A DNA stretch of 43,482 nt. It comes from a virus. Made by a program: the position numbers and the translations under genes. The stretch is taken from IMG/VR virus record IMGVR_UViG_3300028800_001526, positions 1-43,482 of that record; one strand, 5' to 3'. A model generated the notes under the pieces. The model saw only the letters and a list, made by a program, of their open reading frames with translations. It was not told the DNA's origin and did not search any database. This document shows, piece after piece, positions 1-7,912 of the stretch (the stretch's first letter is position 1; each line of letters opens with the position of its first letter).

Positions 1-750
1 TTACGCTTGCACCTCGACAGGGATTTCATAGACCACGAACCGATAGCATTTACCAGCCATCAATGCCGCAATCTGCTCAGCCGTGTGACCGATAAACGTG
101 AAGCCCAGTGCGGGATCATCATCCTTATAGGACTCTTCAAATGTGCCCTCAAACACTGCCGCAGGCTTGCTGCGTTTACTACGGGCGCGTGCCGCTTTGA
201 CGTTATCGCGCATCCGCTGTATGCGTTCGCCTTCTTTGATGATGGTCGACTCGGTGACGTTCTCTGCCGTAACAGGTGCATTCACACCTCTGTTCAAATC
301 GACACTTTCCATTACCTTTGCTTCGGTCAGGGTCTGCACGCTGCTTTTGACCCATGAGCCAGATGGCTGGTCCTCTCCGCTGGCAGTTTGTGCGCCCAGC
401 CATGCGGCAGCCAGTTCAACCGGGTCAGAGAATTTCAATTCACGAGTCTGGCGTTCGTTGTCTGGCAGCACCGTGATCCCCGGCTGCTGGGCCAGCGTAT
501 CGACAATGCCCACATGCCGGATGAGTTGAGCGGCACGCTTTGCGCCACGGGCAATTTTTACCTGGCGTGCTGCCAGAAAAGCCTCAAATGTGTCGAAGCC
601 TTTGATGCGGTACAACTGACCATCTGAGATAGTCTTGAGCGCACGGATCGAAGCAAGAAAAGCCGACTCGTTTTCGTTGAGCACCTTTTCGCAATCGGTG
701 AACGTCTTCCGCTGTTCGTCCGTGAACGTGGTAATAATCTGGGTATCCAT
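1..750 (-). CDS. ParB-like / phage DNA-binding protein with LYR-TFE-type motif
   Basis: 249 aa, ATG start after an AGGA-type ribosome site. Residues about 35-105 follow a layout common in phage and mobile-element DNA-binding proteins: a helix, then LYR, then FDTFEAFLAAR, a basic HTH-like stretch with AAQLIRHV, and a short conserved PDNERQTREL segment. Related proteins read LYR..TFEEYCRERWG..R.YAYRLI followed by SQARPL. The C-terminal half (170-249) is basic (ARARSKRSK) and then variable. It is the last visible gene of the leftward early operon, 9 bp behind the helicase. A role in replication, partition or regulation is inferred from family resemblance; no catalytic motif is seen. The family match is moderate and the function uncertain. 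Confidence 0.6.
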   Translation of the reverse strand: MDTQIITTFTDEQRKTFTDCEKVLNENESAFLASIRALKTISDGQLYRIKGFDTFEAFLAARQVKIARGAKRAAQLIRHVGIVDTLAQQPGITVLPDNERQTRELKFSDPVELAAAWLGAQTASGEDQPSGSWVKSSVQTLTEAKVMESVDLNRGVNAPVTAENVTESTIIKEGERIQRMRDNVKAARARSKRSKPAAVFEGTFEESYKDDDPALGFTFIGHTAEQIAALMAGKCYRFVVYEIPVEVQA

Positions 751-759
751 TTGAGATTC

Positions 760-2487
760 CTATGCTGCGTCGATTTTCTCGGCAGGCTTCGCTGGACTAT
801 CTGGAATTTCTAGCATCAATTGGTCGGATACAGGTCTTGGCTGAGCAATGGGCCTACCTGCCAGAAACGCTTGGACTTCGGGAGAGATAATCAGGTCTTT
901 CATATAAACAGGTCGTCGAAGCACCAAACCTGCCAGAGTGCGTGCGCGACTGATGGCAACATACGTCTGTCCAGCAGCAAAAGCCTTGTGACCCAGATCG
1001 ACAATAACACGGCTCAGGGACAACCCCTGCGCTTTATGGATCGTAATGGCAGCAGCGAGCTTGAGCGGAATCTGGATGAACTGGCCTTTGACATGCTTAA
1101 CGATCTTTCTTTCTTTCCTGTCATAATCGTAAGTAATCTGATCCCAGGTTGCTTTGCTGACCTCGACTTCAAACTGACTCTCGCCTTCCTCGTTAGTAAT
1201 CTCGACTTTGAGCGGCTTAACCGAGGTGATACGCCCCATCGTGCCATTGATATAACCCGCTGCCCTGTTGTTTTTGATGAACATAACAACAGCACCAACC
1301 TTGAGTTTTAATTCTGCATCGGTAGGCGAGTCGGATAACTTGAAGTCTCCAATAACATCCGCCTTGAAGATGGTTGGCTCACCTGGCAGTTCATCCATCA
1401 TTGTCTGATTGGCTACATCGGCAGCGCTGTTTGTTGTGGTAAGCGTGACCCACACTTCATTGCTGGGCGGTTTAAAGGCAGCGTTGGTACGGTGATTGAT
1501 GAGATTTAAATCCGCGTTATTAGCCTTGCCATTGCGAATCAGGTTGAGCGTATTGGTGAATACCGGGTCTTTCTGGCGAAAGATAGTTTTTAGTTCGCAG
1601 GTAATCAGTGGAGTCTCGCGCCAGACTGCGGCATGGAAAAAGTAGGGCGTATTGATGCCGTAGCGATCTTCCAGCCAGTGTTTCACTTCATCTTCGCTGG
1701 AAACAGGGGCAAGCTGGAAGAGGTCCCCGATCATGATCATCCGGCATCCGCCAAATGGACGACTGGCATCATTGCCATTTTTGCGCATAAAAACATCTAT
1801 CGCGTCCATTAAATCAGCACGGACCATGCTAATTTCGTCAATGATGATCATCCGCAGTGACTTAAACTTGTCTTTGCTGTCATCAGGCAGTTCGTGAATC
1901 TTGTCGGGTGACAGCGCTTCGGGCTTGAGGCCAAAAAAGGAGTGAATAGTCATACCGTTGACGTGAACCGCAGCCTTGCCTGTCGGGGCCAGCGTTACGG
2001 TAGACCCCCACGATAACCGCTTAACCAGTTCGGTCAACACTACACTTTTGCCCGTTCCTGCATTGCCTGTAATGAAGAAGTGCTCAGTTCCATTCACTAC
2101 CCTGTCTATTACTTCTTTTTGTTCTGGAGACAGGACAATAGATTCTTCTACAGGTTCAGATGGCACACGCCCCAACGCAACATCCAATTCGCTCGTTGCT
2201 TTGGGGGGGACTTGTCCCAGCGCATAGCCAATATTCGCTGGCATGGGCTTCTCCACGCCTGCCATCTTTCGCGCACCAGGAAGATCAATAGTCTCCGCTG
2301 AAGTCGCAAGGAACGAACTCAGACCGACCAGACTCTTTGGCGGGGGAGGAGCATCCACCACTGCGGGTTTCAGGTTGTTGTCCTTCGCAACCTGTTCAAT
2401 CTCCAGCAGTTCAATTTCCAGAATGAGATCGTTCAGGGCGGTCTGAATGGCCTCGGCCTTCTTCCGCAGTGTGGTGATATCGCTCAT
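760..2487 (-). CDS. PIF1/RecD-like superfamily 1 DNA helicase
   Basis: 575 aa ATP-dependent helicase. Walker A GNAGTGKS is at about 141-148, followed by LAPTGKAA (motif Ia) and TIHSFFG. Walker B IIIDE is at 214-218. The C-terminal UvrD_C_2-type part carries TIHKAQG (about 482-488) and QTYVAISRA (507-515), the signature of PIF1/RecD2/Dda-like enzymes. The first 120 residues are a predicted coiled coil (heavily L/E) plus a Pro-rich linker and lie outside the helicase core. Expected role: 5'-3' unwinding during phage replication or recombination. It sits directly behind the RecA-like gene (1-bp gap), so the two are probably translationally coupled. It ends GCA GCA TAG GA, where the stop codon merges into the ribosome site of the next gene. 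Confidence 0.93.
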   Translation of the reverse strand: MSDITTLRKKAEAIQTALNDLILEIELLEIEQVAKDNNLKPAVVDAPPPPKSLVGLSSFLATSAETIDLPGARKMAGVEKPMPANIGYALGQVPPKATSELDVALGRVPSEPVEESIVLSPEQKEVIDRVVNGTEHFFITGNAGTGKSVVLTELVKRLSWGSTVTLAPTGKAAVHVNGMTIHSFFGLKPEALSPDKIHELPDDSKDKFKSLRMIIIDEISMVRADLMDAIDVFMRKNGNDASRPFGGCRMIMIGDLFQLAPVSSEDEVKHWLEDRYGINTPYFFHAAVWRETPLITCELKTIFRQKDPVFTNTLNLIRNGKANNADLNLINHRTNAAFKPPSNEVWVTLTTTNSAADVANQTMMDELPGEPTIFKADVIGDFKLSDSPTDAELKLKVGAVVMFIKNNRAAGYINGTMGRITSVKPLKVEITNEEGESQFEVEVSKATWDQITYDYDRKERKIVKHVKGQFIQIPLKLAAAITIHKAQGLSLSRVIVDLGHKAFAAGQTYVAISRARTLAGLVLRRPVYMKDLIISPEVQAFLAGRPIAQPRPVSDQLMLEIPDSPAKPAEKIDAA

Positions 2488-2488
2488 G

Positions 2489-4201
2489 TTAACCTACCAG
2501 TGCTTTGCTGAGGACAGCGGCAACTTCTTTGCCTGCCTTCGGATAGGAGGCTGCGTTCAGTTCGGGATAACGGGATTTGGTGACAGTCATGGTGTTCTCC
2601 ATGTCTATCTCGGCAAAGACATCGAATTCGTATTCAATGCCATCCTTCATCTTTGGCGCGAGGCCAACCTTGCGTGGCTGAGTCTTGGACCGTCCCTGAT
2701 TGTCAGTGTAAGGCTCCATGACGTACTCGGTTTTCACGCGCATGGTGGCAATGATGTGAATGTCGGCATCCAGGATGGTGCTGATCAGTCTCCACAGAAT
2801 TGGATTGGCAGTCTTCCACTTATCGAACGATCCGCCTGCATCATTGACGATGCTCAGGATGCCCCGATCTCCGTCCCATGCGTGAGATAAACTATCAATG
2901 ACCAGCGCGCTGTAACCGAACTTCACAGCATCATTGATAGCCTTCACATAGGTATCAGGGTGATAACTGGACAGTTCCGTAACATCGAACTGAAAGTATT
3001 TGGCGTACTTTTTCGCACTGCCCCGCTCAGTGTCAATAACAGCCACTTTGCCGCCTTCGACCAGACCAGAGGCAACAGTAAGCGCGGTCCATGTCTTCCC
3101 TGATCCAGACGGACCGGCCAGTGCCATCCGCAGTTTGCTGCCTGCAAATACCGCAGGATGAAAAGGATTGCCGCCACCAGGCTGGACAGGTGGACGGGCA
3201 GGCGGCGCGGCTTTCTTCTCTGCTGCTGGAGGTGGAGTCTTCTTTTCTTCTTCTGCGGGTTTATCTCCCCGGTTTGCCAGATAGAGTTGAACCGCATCCT
3301 CAGCCGCTTCGAGGTCCAGATCCCATTCGCTGCCGCCCTTAATGGCTGGCAATTCACGAGAAGCGCGATTGGCGTTGAGCGCAGTCAGGATCTCGCTTTT
3401 AATGTCTTCGTGGCTACTCGCCCACTCTTTCCAGTCGGCAGGAGTAAACTTGGCTACCATTGGTGGTTTGTCCTTCTTATAGGTTACTTCGATATAGGCC
3501 AGAACTTTAATGACCACTGCCTGCGGTCCCAGTGTCGTCTTGTGAATGTCATCCACTTCCAGCGCTGCGCGGATAATGCCCGACTTATCCTTTGGATGGA
3601 TGTTGTAGCGGTTGAACCCCTGCTCGTCCAGTTCAGCATAGACCGCGTTCAGTTTGGCAGTCTCATGAGTCCAATTGCCGGGATTAACCAGATCGCGGCG
3701 GGGAGGCTTCTTCCCGAAAGCCTCATCTGCTTCCTGGGCATCAGTCTTTGTCGGTGGAGCAGGCTGCACCGGAGGCTTTGCTGGCTGGCGCATCTTGATC
3801 ACAGCCTTTTCCATTGCCTCGTAGTAGTGCGTGACGTTGGACAACCCACCAGGGGCAGCCAGATGCTCAATCTCCTTAATCTTTTCAAGAGGAAGATTAA
3901 GTTTGAGACCGTAAGCACGAATGCGCTCAGCAGCGGGAGTCTCTGACCGCTTATCTGTGCGGTAGAACTCAACCATCTTGTTGAAACGTTCCCACATGGC
4001 ATCCATGTCACCAAGTACGCCAGATGCATCGGCCTGTCGCCATGCTGAGTTGACAATGTAATTGACAGCCGATTGGTATTGGTCGATCTTCTCGACCTTA
4101 AGCTGATTCTTCATCAGACCCCGCGCATACGCCTCCCACTTCCACGGGTCAGCCTTGTAGTTCGGGACGGTCTGGGCAGGAGTATTGGGTAAGGCAGACA
4201 T
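2489..4201 (-). CDS. RecA-like AAA ATPase (Sak4 / AAA_24-like), long N-terminal extension
   Basis: 570 aa. The C-terminal 210 residues are a compact RecA-fold ATPase. Walker A is GPSGSGKT (363-370), followed by VAVIDTERGSA, which is typical of phage AAA_24/Sak4 proteins. Walker B is ALVIDSLSHAW (about 432-442). These proteins act as single-strand annealing or recombination ATPases in many phages. Residues 1-345 are unusual: a helical region (about 1-130), a Pro/Lys linker, a second folded segment (about 175-310) and another Pro-rich linker just before the ATPase. The extension may bind DNA or a partner, but I do not recognise it. The downstream helicase suggests a replication-recombination unit. 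Confidence 0.85.
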   Translation of the reverse strand: MSALPNTPAQTVPNYKADPWKWEAYARGLMKNQLKVEKIDQYQSAVNYIVNSAWRQADASGVLGDMDAMWERFNKMVEFYRTDKRSETPAAERIRAYGLKLNLPLEKIKEIEHLAAPGGLSNVTHYYEAMEKAVIKMRQPAKPPVQPAPPTKTDAQEADEAFGKKPPRRDLVNPGNWTHETAKLNAVYAELDEQGFNRYNIHPKDKSGIIRAALEVDDIHKTTLGPQAVVIKVLAYIEVTYKKDKPPMVAKFTPADWKEWASSHEDIKSEILTALNANRASRELPAIKGGSEWDLDLEAAEDAVQLYLANRGDKPAEEEKKTPPPAAEKKAAPPARPPVQPGGGNPFHPAVFAGSKLRMALAGPSGSGKTWTALTVASGLVEGGKVAVIDTERGSAKKYAKYFQFDVTELSSYHPDTYVKAINDAVKFGYSALVIDSLSHAWDGDRGILSIVNDAGGSFDKWKTANPILWRLISTILDADIHIIATMRVKTEYVMEPYTDNQGRSKTQPRKVGLAPKMKDGIEYEFDVFAEIDMENTMTVTKSRYPELNAASYPKAGKEVAAVLSKALVG

Positions 4202-4203
4202 AA

Positions 4204-4887
4204 TCAGTTAATCCCGTTTGATCTCAGGGCATTAATGCCCTCGGACGTGATGCGATACACCATACATTTGAAAGTGCGGAGACCATCGACAGACATCAAT
4301 TTCTTCTCGACCAGACCCTGCGCAGCCAGTGTGCGAAAACAAGCGTGGCGAAGAAACTTGCCTGCCGCTTTCTGTTCGAGATAGGTATCTTTTGGATCAA
4401 CCCATTCACCATAGTGAGGATGAGGATGAGCTTGCCGCGCTTTGGCAACTCGTAAGTGATGTATCTGACTCTTGCTCAGTTTGACACGATCAGCCGTTGG
4501 ACCCATTGGTTCTTCCAGCCACTCATTCCCGCAGGCAGAGCAGTCCCACGCCCGATCTGTCATCTGGTTGGTCTGTTCCGACCCGCATTGAGGGCAGTTG
4601 TGTCCAGGTTCACGGTAAAAGCCCAGCGACTTCAAGCGCTTGAAGGAGTGACCATCTGCCTGATCCTTCAGCCACTCCTCTGCGCGTTCTTTCGTTGGCG
4701 TAGGCCATTGCGCAGGGTTCGCCAGTACAGGATCGTGCGAGGCGGCAGTCACAAAACAACTGCCAATGGCCTCATCCATCGTTCTGCCATTGCCCCATGT
4801 AGCCGTACTAAGTTTCAGGCAGGCGTACCAGTCATCCTGTCGCTTTGTTGCTACAATTACCACGCCGTTCACGTTAAATTCAGGCAT
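4204..4887 (-). CDS. Zinc-ribbon protein with HicB-like N-terminus and winged-helix-like C-terminus
   Basis: 227 aa from the ATG at 4887, chosen over 4926 because AAGGCGG lies 5-6 bases upstream and the overlap with the preceding gene is only 8 bp. Residues 1-45 (VNGVVIVATKRQDDWYACL, then GNGRTMDEAIGSC) resemble the HicB antitoxin fold: strand pair, W-A, G-x-T-x-x-EA. A zinc ribbon with CPQCG...CSACG lies about 98-118. The C-terminal part (KFLRHACFRTLAAQGLVEK, then VYRITSEGINAL) looks like a winged helix. No HicA partner is visible, so a toxin-antitoxin role is unlikely. Probably a DNA- or RNA-binding early protein; function inferred only. Confidence 0.6.
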   Translation of the reverse strand: MPEFNVNGVVIVATKRQDDWYACLKLSTATWGNGRTMDEAIGSCFVTAASHDPVLANPAQWPTPTKERAEEWLKDQADGHSFKRLKSLGFYREPGHNCPQCGSEQTNQMTDRAWDCSACGNEWLEEPMGPTADRVKLSKSQIHHLRVAKARQAHPHPHYGEWVDPKDTYLEQKAAGKFLRHACFRTLAAQGLVEKKLMSVDGLRTFKCMVYRITSEGINALRSNGIN

Positions 4888-5197
4888 TGCTACCGCCTTT
4901 GATATAGGCCAGTGCGAGAAATGCATTGCAGCGCTGTGCCCAATCGTCCATTTCCGCTTCGCTCAAGTGATACGGGTCGATGCCGTTGGCGCGTTCCATC
5001 TGATAAGCCAGATATTCGTCGACTGCGAACACTGCCCCATAATGCCATGAGCAAGTGTGCTCATGGACGAGCATCATCATGTTGGAGTAGTCTTCAATCG
5101 TTGTTGGTCCACCGACCAGACAGTGATTGCAGATGAACACGCCACCTTCTTCGTGGAGCGTTACATTAGAACGTCCGCATTCTTCACAGCGCCGCAT
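4880..5197 (-). CDS. Small zinc-binding protein, hypothetical
   Basis: 105 aa. The N-terminus carries two CxxC knuckles, CEEC (4-7) and CNHC (23-26), spaced like a short zinc ribbon. The remainder is helical and acidic, with a second Cys/His group (HEHTCSWHYG, about 45-54). Its ATG overlaps the previous gene's stop as TAATG, indicating coupled translation. No family recognised. The zinc knuckle suggests nucleic-acid or protein binding. Confidence 0.6.
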   Translation of the reverse strand: MRRCEECGRSNVTLHEEGGVFICNHCLVGGPTTIEDYSNMMMLVHEHTCSWHYGAVFAVDEYLAYQMERANGIDPYHLSEAEMDDWAQRCNAFLALAYIKGGSNA

Positions 5198-5436
5198 TAG
5201 TCGTCCTCCATGATGAGTTTCATACAGACCGCGTGAACGCTGGCAGCCAACTTCCGTCGCCCCATTTCCTTGAAGGCACGTTCTGCCAGCCGCAGATATT
5301 CTGTCGGGCTAAGGCTAAGCATCGCAGCCAGACCGGCAGCAGCAGTGATGTCGATCAGGGCCTGCTCATCGGAGATGGTTACAGAGTCCTGACGAATTGA
5401 GGTCACAATGTCCTGGCAGAGTTGAGCGTGAGTCAT
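5197..5436 (-). CDS. Hypothetical small early protein
   Basis: 79 aa, helical. No motif recognised. A repeated hydrophobic pattern (ITAAAGLAAMLSLSPTEYLRLAERAF) suggests a compact helical bundle. Its start overlaps the preceding stop as ATGA and its stop is shared with the next start as TAATG, so it sits in an unbroken coupled chain. It is real by context rather than by homology. Confidence 0.6.
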   Translation of the reverse strand: MTHAQLCQDIVTSIRQDSVTISDEQALIDITAAAGLAAMLSLSPTEYLRLAERAFKEMGRRKLAASVHAVCMKLIMEDD

Positions 5437-5696
5437 CGGGACACCGCCAGTAATTCCTTGCGAGTCCGCTCACCGTAGATTGAGATGTCGTAGAACTGGA
5501 ACTCAAGCGTGGTGGGATCGTAGTATTCTTCGATCAATCCCCCGACATACATTTCCCAGAATATCCTGAGAGGAATATCATAGGCAGCCCATTCGCACTC
5601 AGAATAAAGCGGATAGACTTCAGCGTGATCTGTATGGCGGTAAATGCAACCGCCACAGGCCAGCGAGTTAAGAATGGCAAGAATGGTGTAGTTCAT
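5433..5696 (-). CDS. Hypothetical small early protein
   Basis: 87 aa, rich in aromatic and acidic residues (for example WAAYDIPLRIFWEMYVGG). Two Cys close together near the N-terminus (CGGC, 14-17) could be redox or metal-binding. Its ATG overlaps the upstream stop by ATGA. No family recognised. Confidence 0.6.
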   Translation of the reverse strand: MNYTILAILNSLACGGCIYRHTDHAEVYPLYSECEWAAYDIPLRIFWEMYVGGLIEEYYDPTTLEFQFYDISIYGERTRKELLAVSR

Positions 5697-6214
5697 GACA
5701 GCACCAGACTGACTGCATCGCTGCGTATCCAGCCTGTCAGGCCAGCAGACGTAACAAAGAAGTAGATATAACCGTACCCGTGCGTCATCCGACGCAGGAC
5801 AGTAACCCTGTCACCTTTGTGGACAAGCGGGTTATCGATGGTGTGTCGCTTGCCGGGGAAGATGGCAAGATCGGGATTGTCAATCTTGTAACAATCCAGG
5901 AATGTTGTGTTAATATCAAACATAGGCACGCTCCCTTTCAGTGTGCTGAGGTCCCAGTTTGTGCTTTCGACACACTCTGGGACCGTTTCCATATAAACAA
6001 AATTGCCGATTGGCTCCTGTGCTTCGAGACTTTGCACATCCTTGTCAGGGGATGGCTTTGAAGCACATGAGTCAAGCGGCAATCGGCTTGACAGCAGGTA
6101 TTCAATTCGTCTCATCGCTTGACCAAACGTGGGGTTGACAAGACCCTCAAGCGATGTAAATAGCTTACAGCAATCTGTCATTGGTGTCAAGGAAGTCGCG
6201 TATAACGAAATCAT
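5693..6214 (-). CDS. Hypothetical protein with C-terminal SH3-like domain
   Basis: 173 aa. The last 50 residues (GDRVTVLRRMTHGYGYIYFFV, then GLTGWIRSDAVSLV) have the beta pattern of a bacterial SH3 fold, ending in the usual GWI/V..... motif. The first 100 residues are not recognised. There is no signal peptide, so this is an intracellular SH3-like protein, unlike the wall-binding SH3 repeats of the endolysin further right. It is coupled to its neighbour by ATGA. Confidence 0.6.
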   Translation of the reverse strand: MISLYATSLTPMTDCCKLFTSLEGLVNPTFGQAMRRIEYLLSSRLPLDSCASKPSPDKDVQSLEAQEPIGNFVYMETVPECVESTNWDLSTLKGSVPMFDINTTFLDCYKIDNPDLAIFPGKRHTIDNPLVHKGDRVTVLRRMTHGYGYIYFFVTSAGLTGWIRSDAVSLVLS

Positions 6215-6483
6215 TTCAGCCTCGACAGAGTATCAACGTCCCAGTAGATTGGAATTCTCAGGTCATCAGGACCTCGTGGTATGCGGATAAACTGCGCACC
6301 ATTGGTAGCAATCAAAATCACATTGGGCGTGGTCTGACCGAGTGCCCAGCCTTGCAGGGCATGGGTCGAGTAATGGCTCATCTCAGCCGCAATGACTGTG
6401 GGATACCATGTTCTGCCAAACATCTCGACAGGCAATTTGGCACGGGCGCGAATGATGGCGCTTTGTTCTTTGATAGAGATCAT
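6211..6483 (-). CDS. Hypothetical protein
   Basis: 90 aa from the ATG at 6483, chosen because it makes an ATGA overlap with the upstream stop and has GGAG 8 bases upstream; an in-frame ATG at 6498 would add five residues. Mixed alpha/beta content, no motif recognised. It lies in the coupled early chain just behind the barrel-GNAT fusion. Confidence 0.55.
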   Translation of the reverse strand: MISIKEQSAIIRARAKLPVEMFGRTWYPTVIAAEMSHYSTHALQGWALGQTTPNVILIATNGAQFIRIPRGPDDLRIPIYWDVDTLSRLK

Positions 6484-7559
6484 GCTATGCGCTCCCATAC
6501 ATTGAGTGGACGCTTACGACCAGATACCGTACCGTTCAATTTCATCCCCTGTCGTTCATAAAAAGTGTTGGCAGGGTTATCAACCGTACATTTCAATCTC
6601 ACAGTTCCAGTTAACGCACCGAGAAGCGCTGTTCCGATTTGTTTGCCATGCCAGTCTCGATGTACCGCAATTTCATACACAGTAGTGATGCCGTCTTTTC
6701 TGACTCGACTATTCACAAAGCCAACAATCTGCTGATTGACCTCAGCCACAAATAGAGATTTTCGTGCAACGCTTTCTTTTAGTGCAGGGATCATCACAAA
6801 CCCAAGTTCCTGCTTGTATTGATTAGCAATTTTTTTAATAGAGGGGATATCTTCTTCCTGCGCATAACGAATCATCGCTGGGCAACCACGCCACGCTGCC
6901 TTGATATTGATGCAGGAAAGCTCAAAGGCATAGTAAGGTGCATCATGAGTAATTCCACCCTTTTTGACCTCTTGAAGTTGGGGCCAAAAACGATTCTTGC
7001 ATTGTCGCGCTGAGCCGGGAGCAAAGAACTGGTTGTAACGGAGTGCCATCTTGTGCGCGTAATTGCCGTCTGCGCTATGCACATCCATATAGCGCGAAAG
7101 TTTCATCTGTTCCTGCGGAGAGCCACCGAGTAAATGAATAGGCCAGCCCTGGAATTCCCATGTAGGAACTTCTGTACCTGCAAATTTAGTTGGTACGCTG
7201 TAGCCCAGTCGGACTTGTTTACCATTAATCTCACGAGGCAGTTTAGGAATAATGCTAAAGACTTTCGGGATGATGATCACTGCTTCGGAAAGATATTGTG
7301 TTGCTTCGCTAGCCCAGCTCAACACTTCGTCCAGTTGATCTTCCCGTTCTAAATCAAGAACAGTGGCAAGAGCAGGCGTGTGTTCAGTCAGTGCCTTCAT
7401 GTACTGATCTCGTACAGGCTTGCGCCAGTTCTGATCTACAAACTCTGGTTTGTAGTAGATAGTGTTCGGCAGTTGAGCACCGTACACAAATCCATATCGG
7501 ATGGCAATTTCAGCAAACCGAGAATTGCCAGCAGCGCAATAAATAAGCCGTGGGGTCAT
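6480..7559 (-). CDS. TIM-barrel protein (DUF6610-like, possibly TGT-related) fused to a GNAT acetyltransferase
   Basis: 359 aa from the ATG at 7559 (ATGA overlap; an in-frame GTG at 7583 is less likely). Residues 1-225 show alternating beta-alpha units: RLIYCAAGN, ATVLDLE, AVIIIPKVF, VRLGYSVPT, WPIHLLGG, DVHSADGNYAHKMAL. This matches my recollection of the phage DUF6610 family. The HLLGG and VHSADGNY segments recall tRNA-guanine-transglycosylase-like barrels such as DpdA, which insert 7-deazaguanine into DNA; that link is inference. Residues about 230-359 are a complete GNAT domain with the acetyl-CoA loop HRDWHGKQIGTALL and NPANTFYERQGM near the end. GNAT folds also include the Mu Mom DNA modifier. 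Its neighbour two genes upstream is a PAPS-reductase-like ATP pyrophosphatase. A base-modifying role is plausible but unproven. Confidence 0.65.
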   Translation of the reverse strand: MTPRLIYCAAGNSRFAEIAIRYGFVYGAQLPNTIYYKPEFVDQNWRKPVRDQYMKALTEHTPALATVLDLEREDQLDEVLSWASEATQYLSEAVIIIPKVFSIIPKLPREINGKQVRLGYSVPTKFAGTEVPTWEFQGWPIHLLGGSPQEQMKLSRYMDVHSADGNYAHKMALRYNQFFAPGSARQCKNRFWPQLQEVKKGGITHDAPYYAFELSCINIKAAWRGCPAMIRYAQEEDIPSIKKIANQYKQELGFVMIPALKESVARKSLFVAEVNQQIVGFVNSRVRKDGITTVYEIAVHRDWHGKQIGTALLGALTGTVRLKCTVDNPANTFYERQGMKLNGTVSGRKRPLNVWERIA

Positions 7560-7912
7560 TGATCTTCGCCATCCGTAATCCACAGCACCAGATGACCTTC
7601 GACCAGTTGAAAATCTTTGTGCTCCGGCCAGTAAGCATCGACCACAGCGGTAAAAAAGTCAGCCTCTTCACCGTTGCGACATTTCGCCTGAGTCATTTCC
7701 AGCTCGCCTGAGTACCATGCGCTGTAAACAGCCTCGCGGAAGGTCGCTCCCTCGCGGAAGTGAGGATCGCCTTCCTTGCACCACATGCCAGCGTTGCAGG
7801 CATCGTGGTAAGCCTTGCGCAACATCATGTGATCGTAGTAGACACCAGGTGTCAGATAGGTTCGGAGATCGAAGTCGTCAGTGAGTATGGGTGCGTCTAG
7901 TAGTGCTATCAT
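7556..7912 (-). CDS. Hypothetical early protein
   Basis: 118 aa from the ATG at 7912, which gives the operon's usual ATGA overlap; a TTG 24 bases upstream is a poorer choice. Acidic and Trp/Tyr-rich, with no recognised motif. The C-terminus (DFQLVEGHLVLWITDGED) looks like a short beta-hairpin. It lies between the PAPS-reductase-like gene and the barrel-GNAT gene, so it may belong to the same pathway. Confidence 0.55.
   Translation of the reverse strand: MIALLDAPILTDDFDLRTYLTPGVYYDHMMLRKAYHDACNAGMWCKEGDPHFREGATFREAVYSAWYSGELEMTQAKCRNGEEADFFTAVVDAYWPEHKDFQLVEGHLVLWITDGEDQ

Noticed and set aside
3158-3946. 262-codon plus-strand frame opposite the RecA-like gene
   Set aside because: Shadow of the Walker-motif gene; Phe/Cys/Arg-rich with no start signal.
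4204-4887. HicB-type antitoxin of a toxin-antitoxin pair
   Set aside because: Only the first 45 residues resemble HicB; no HicA-like toxin is next to it.
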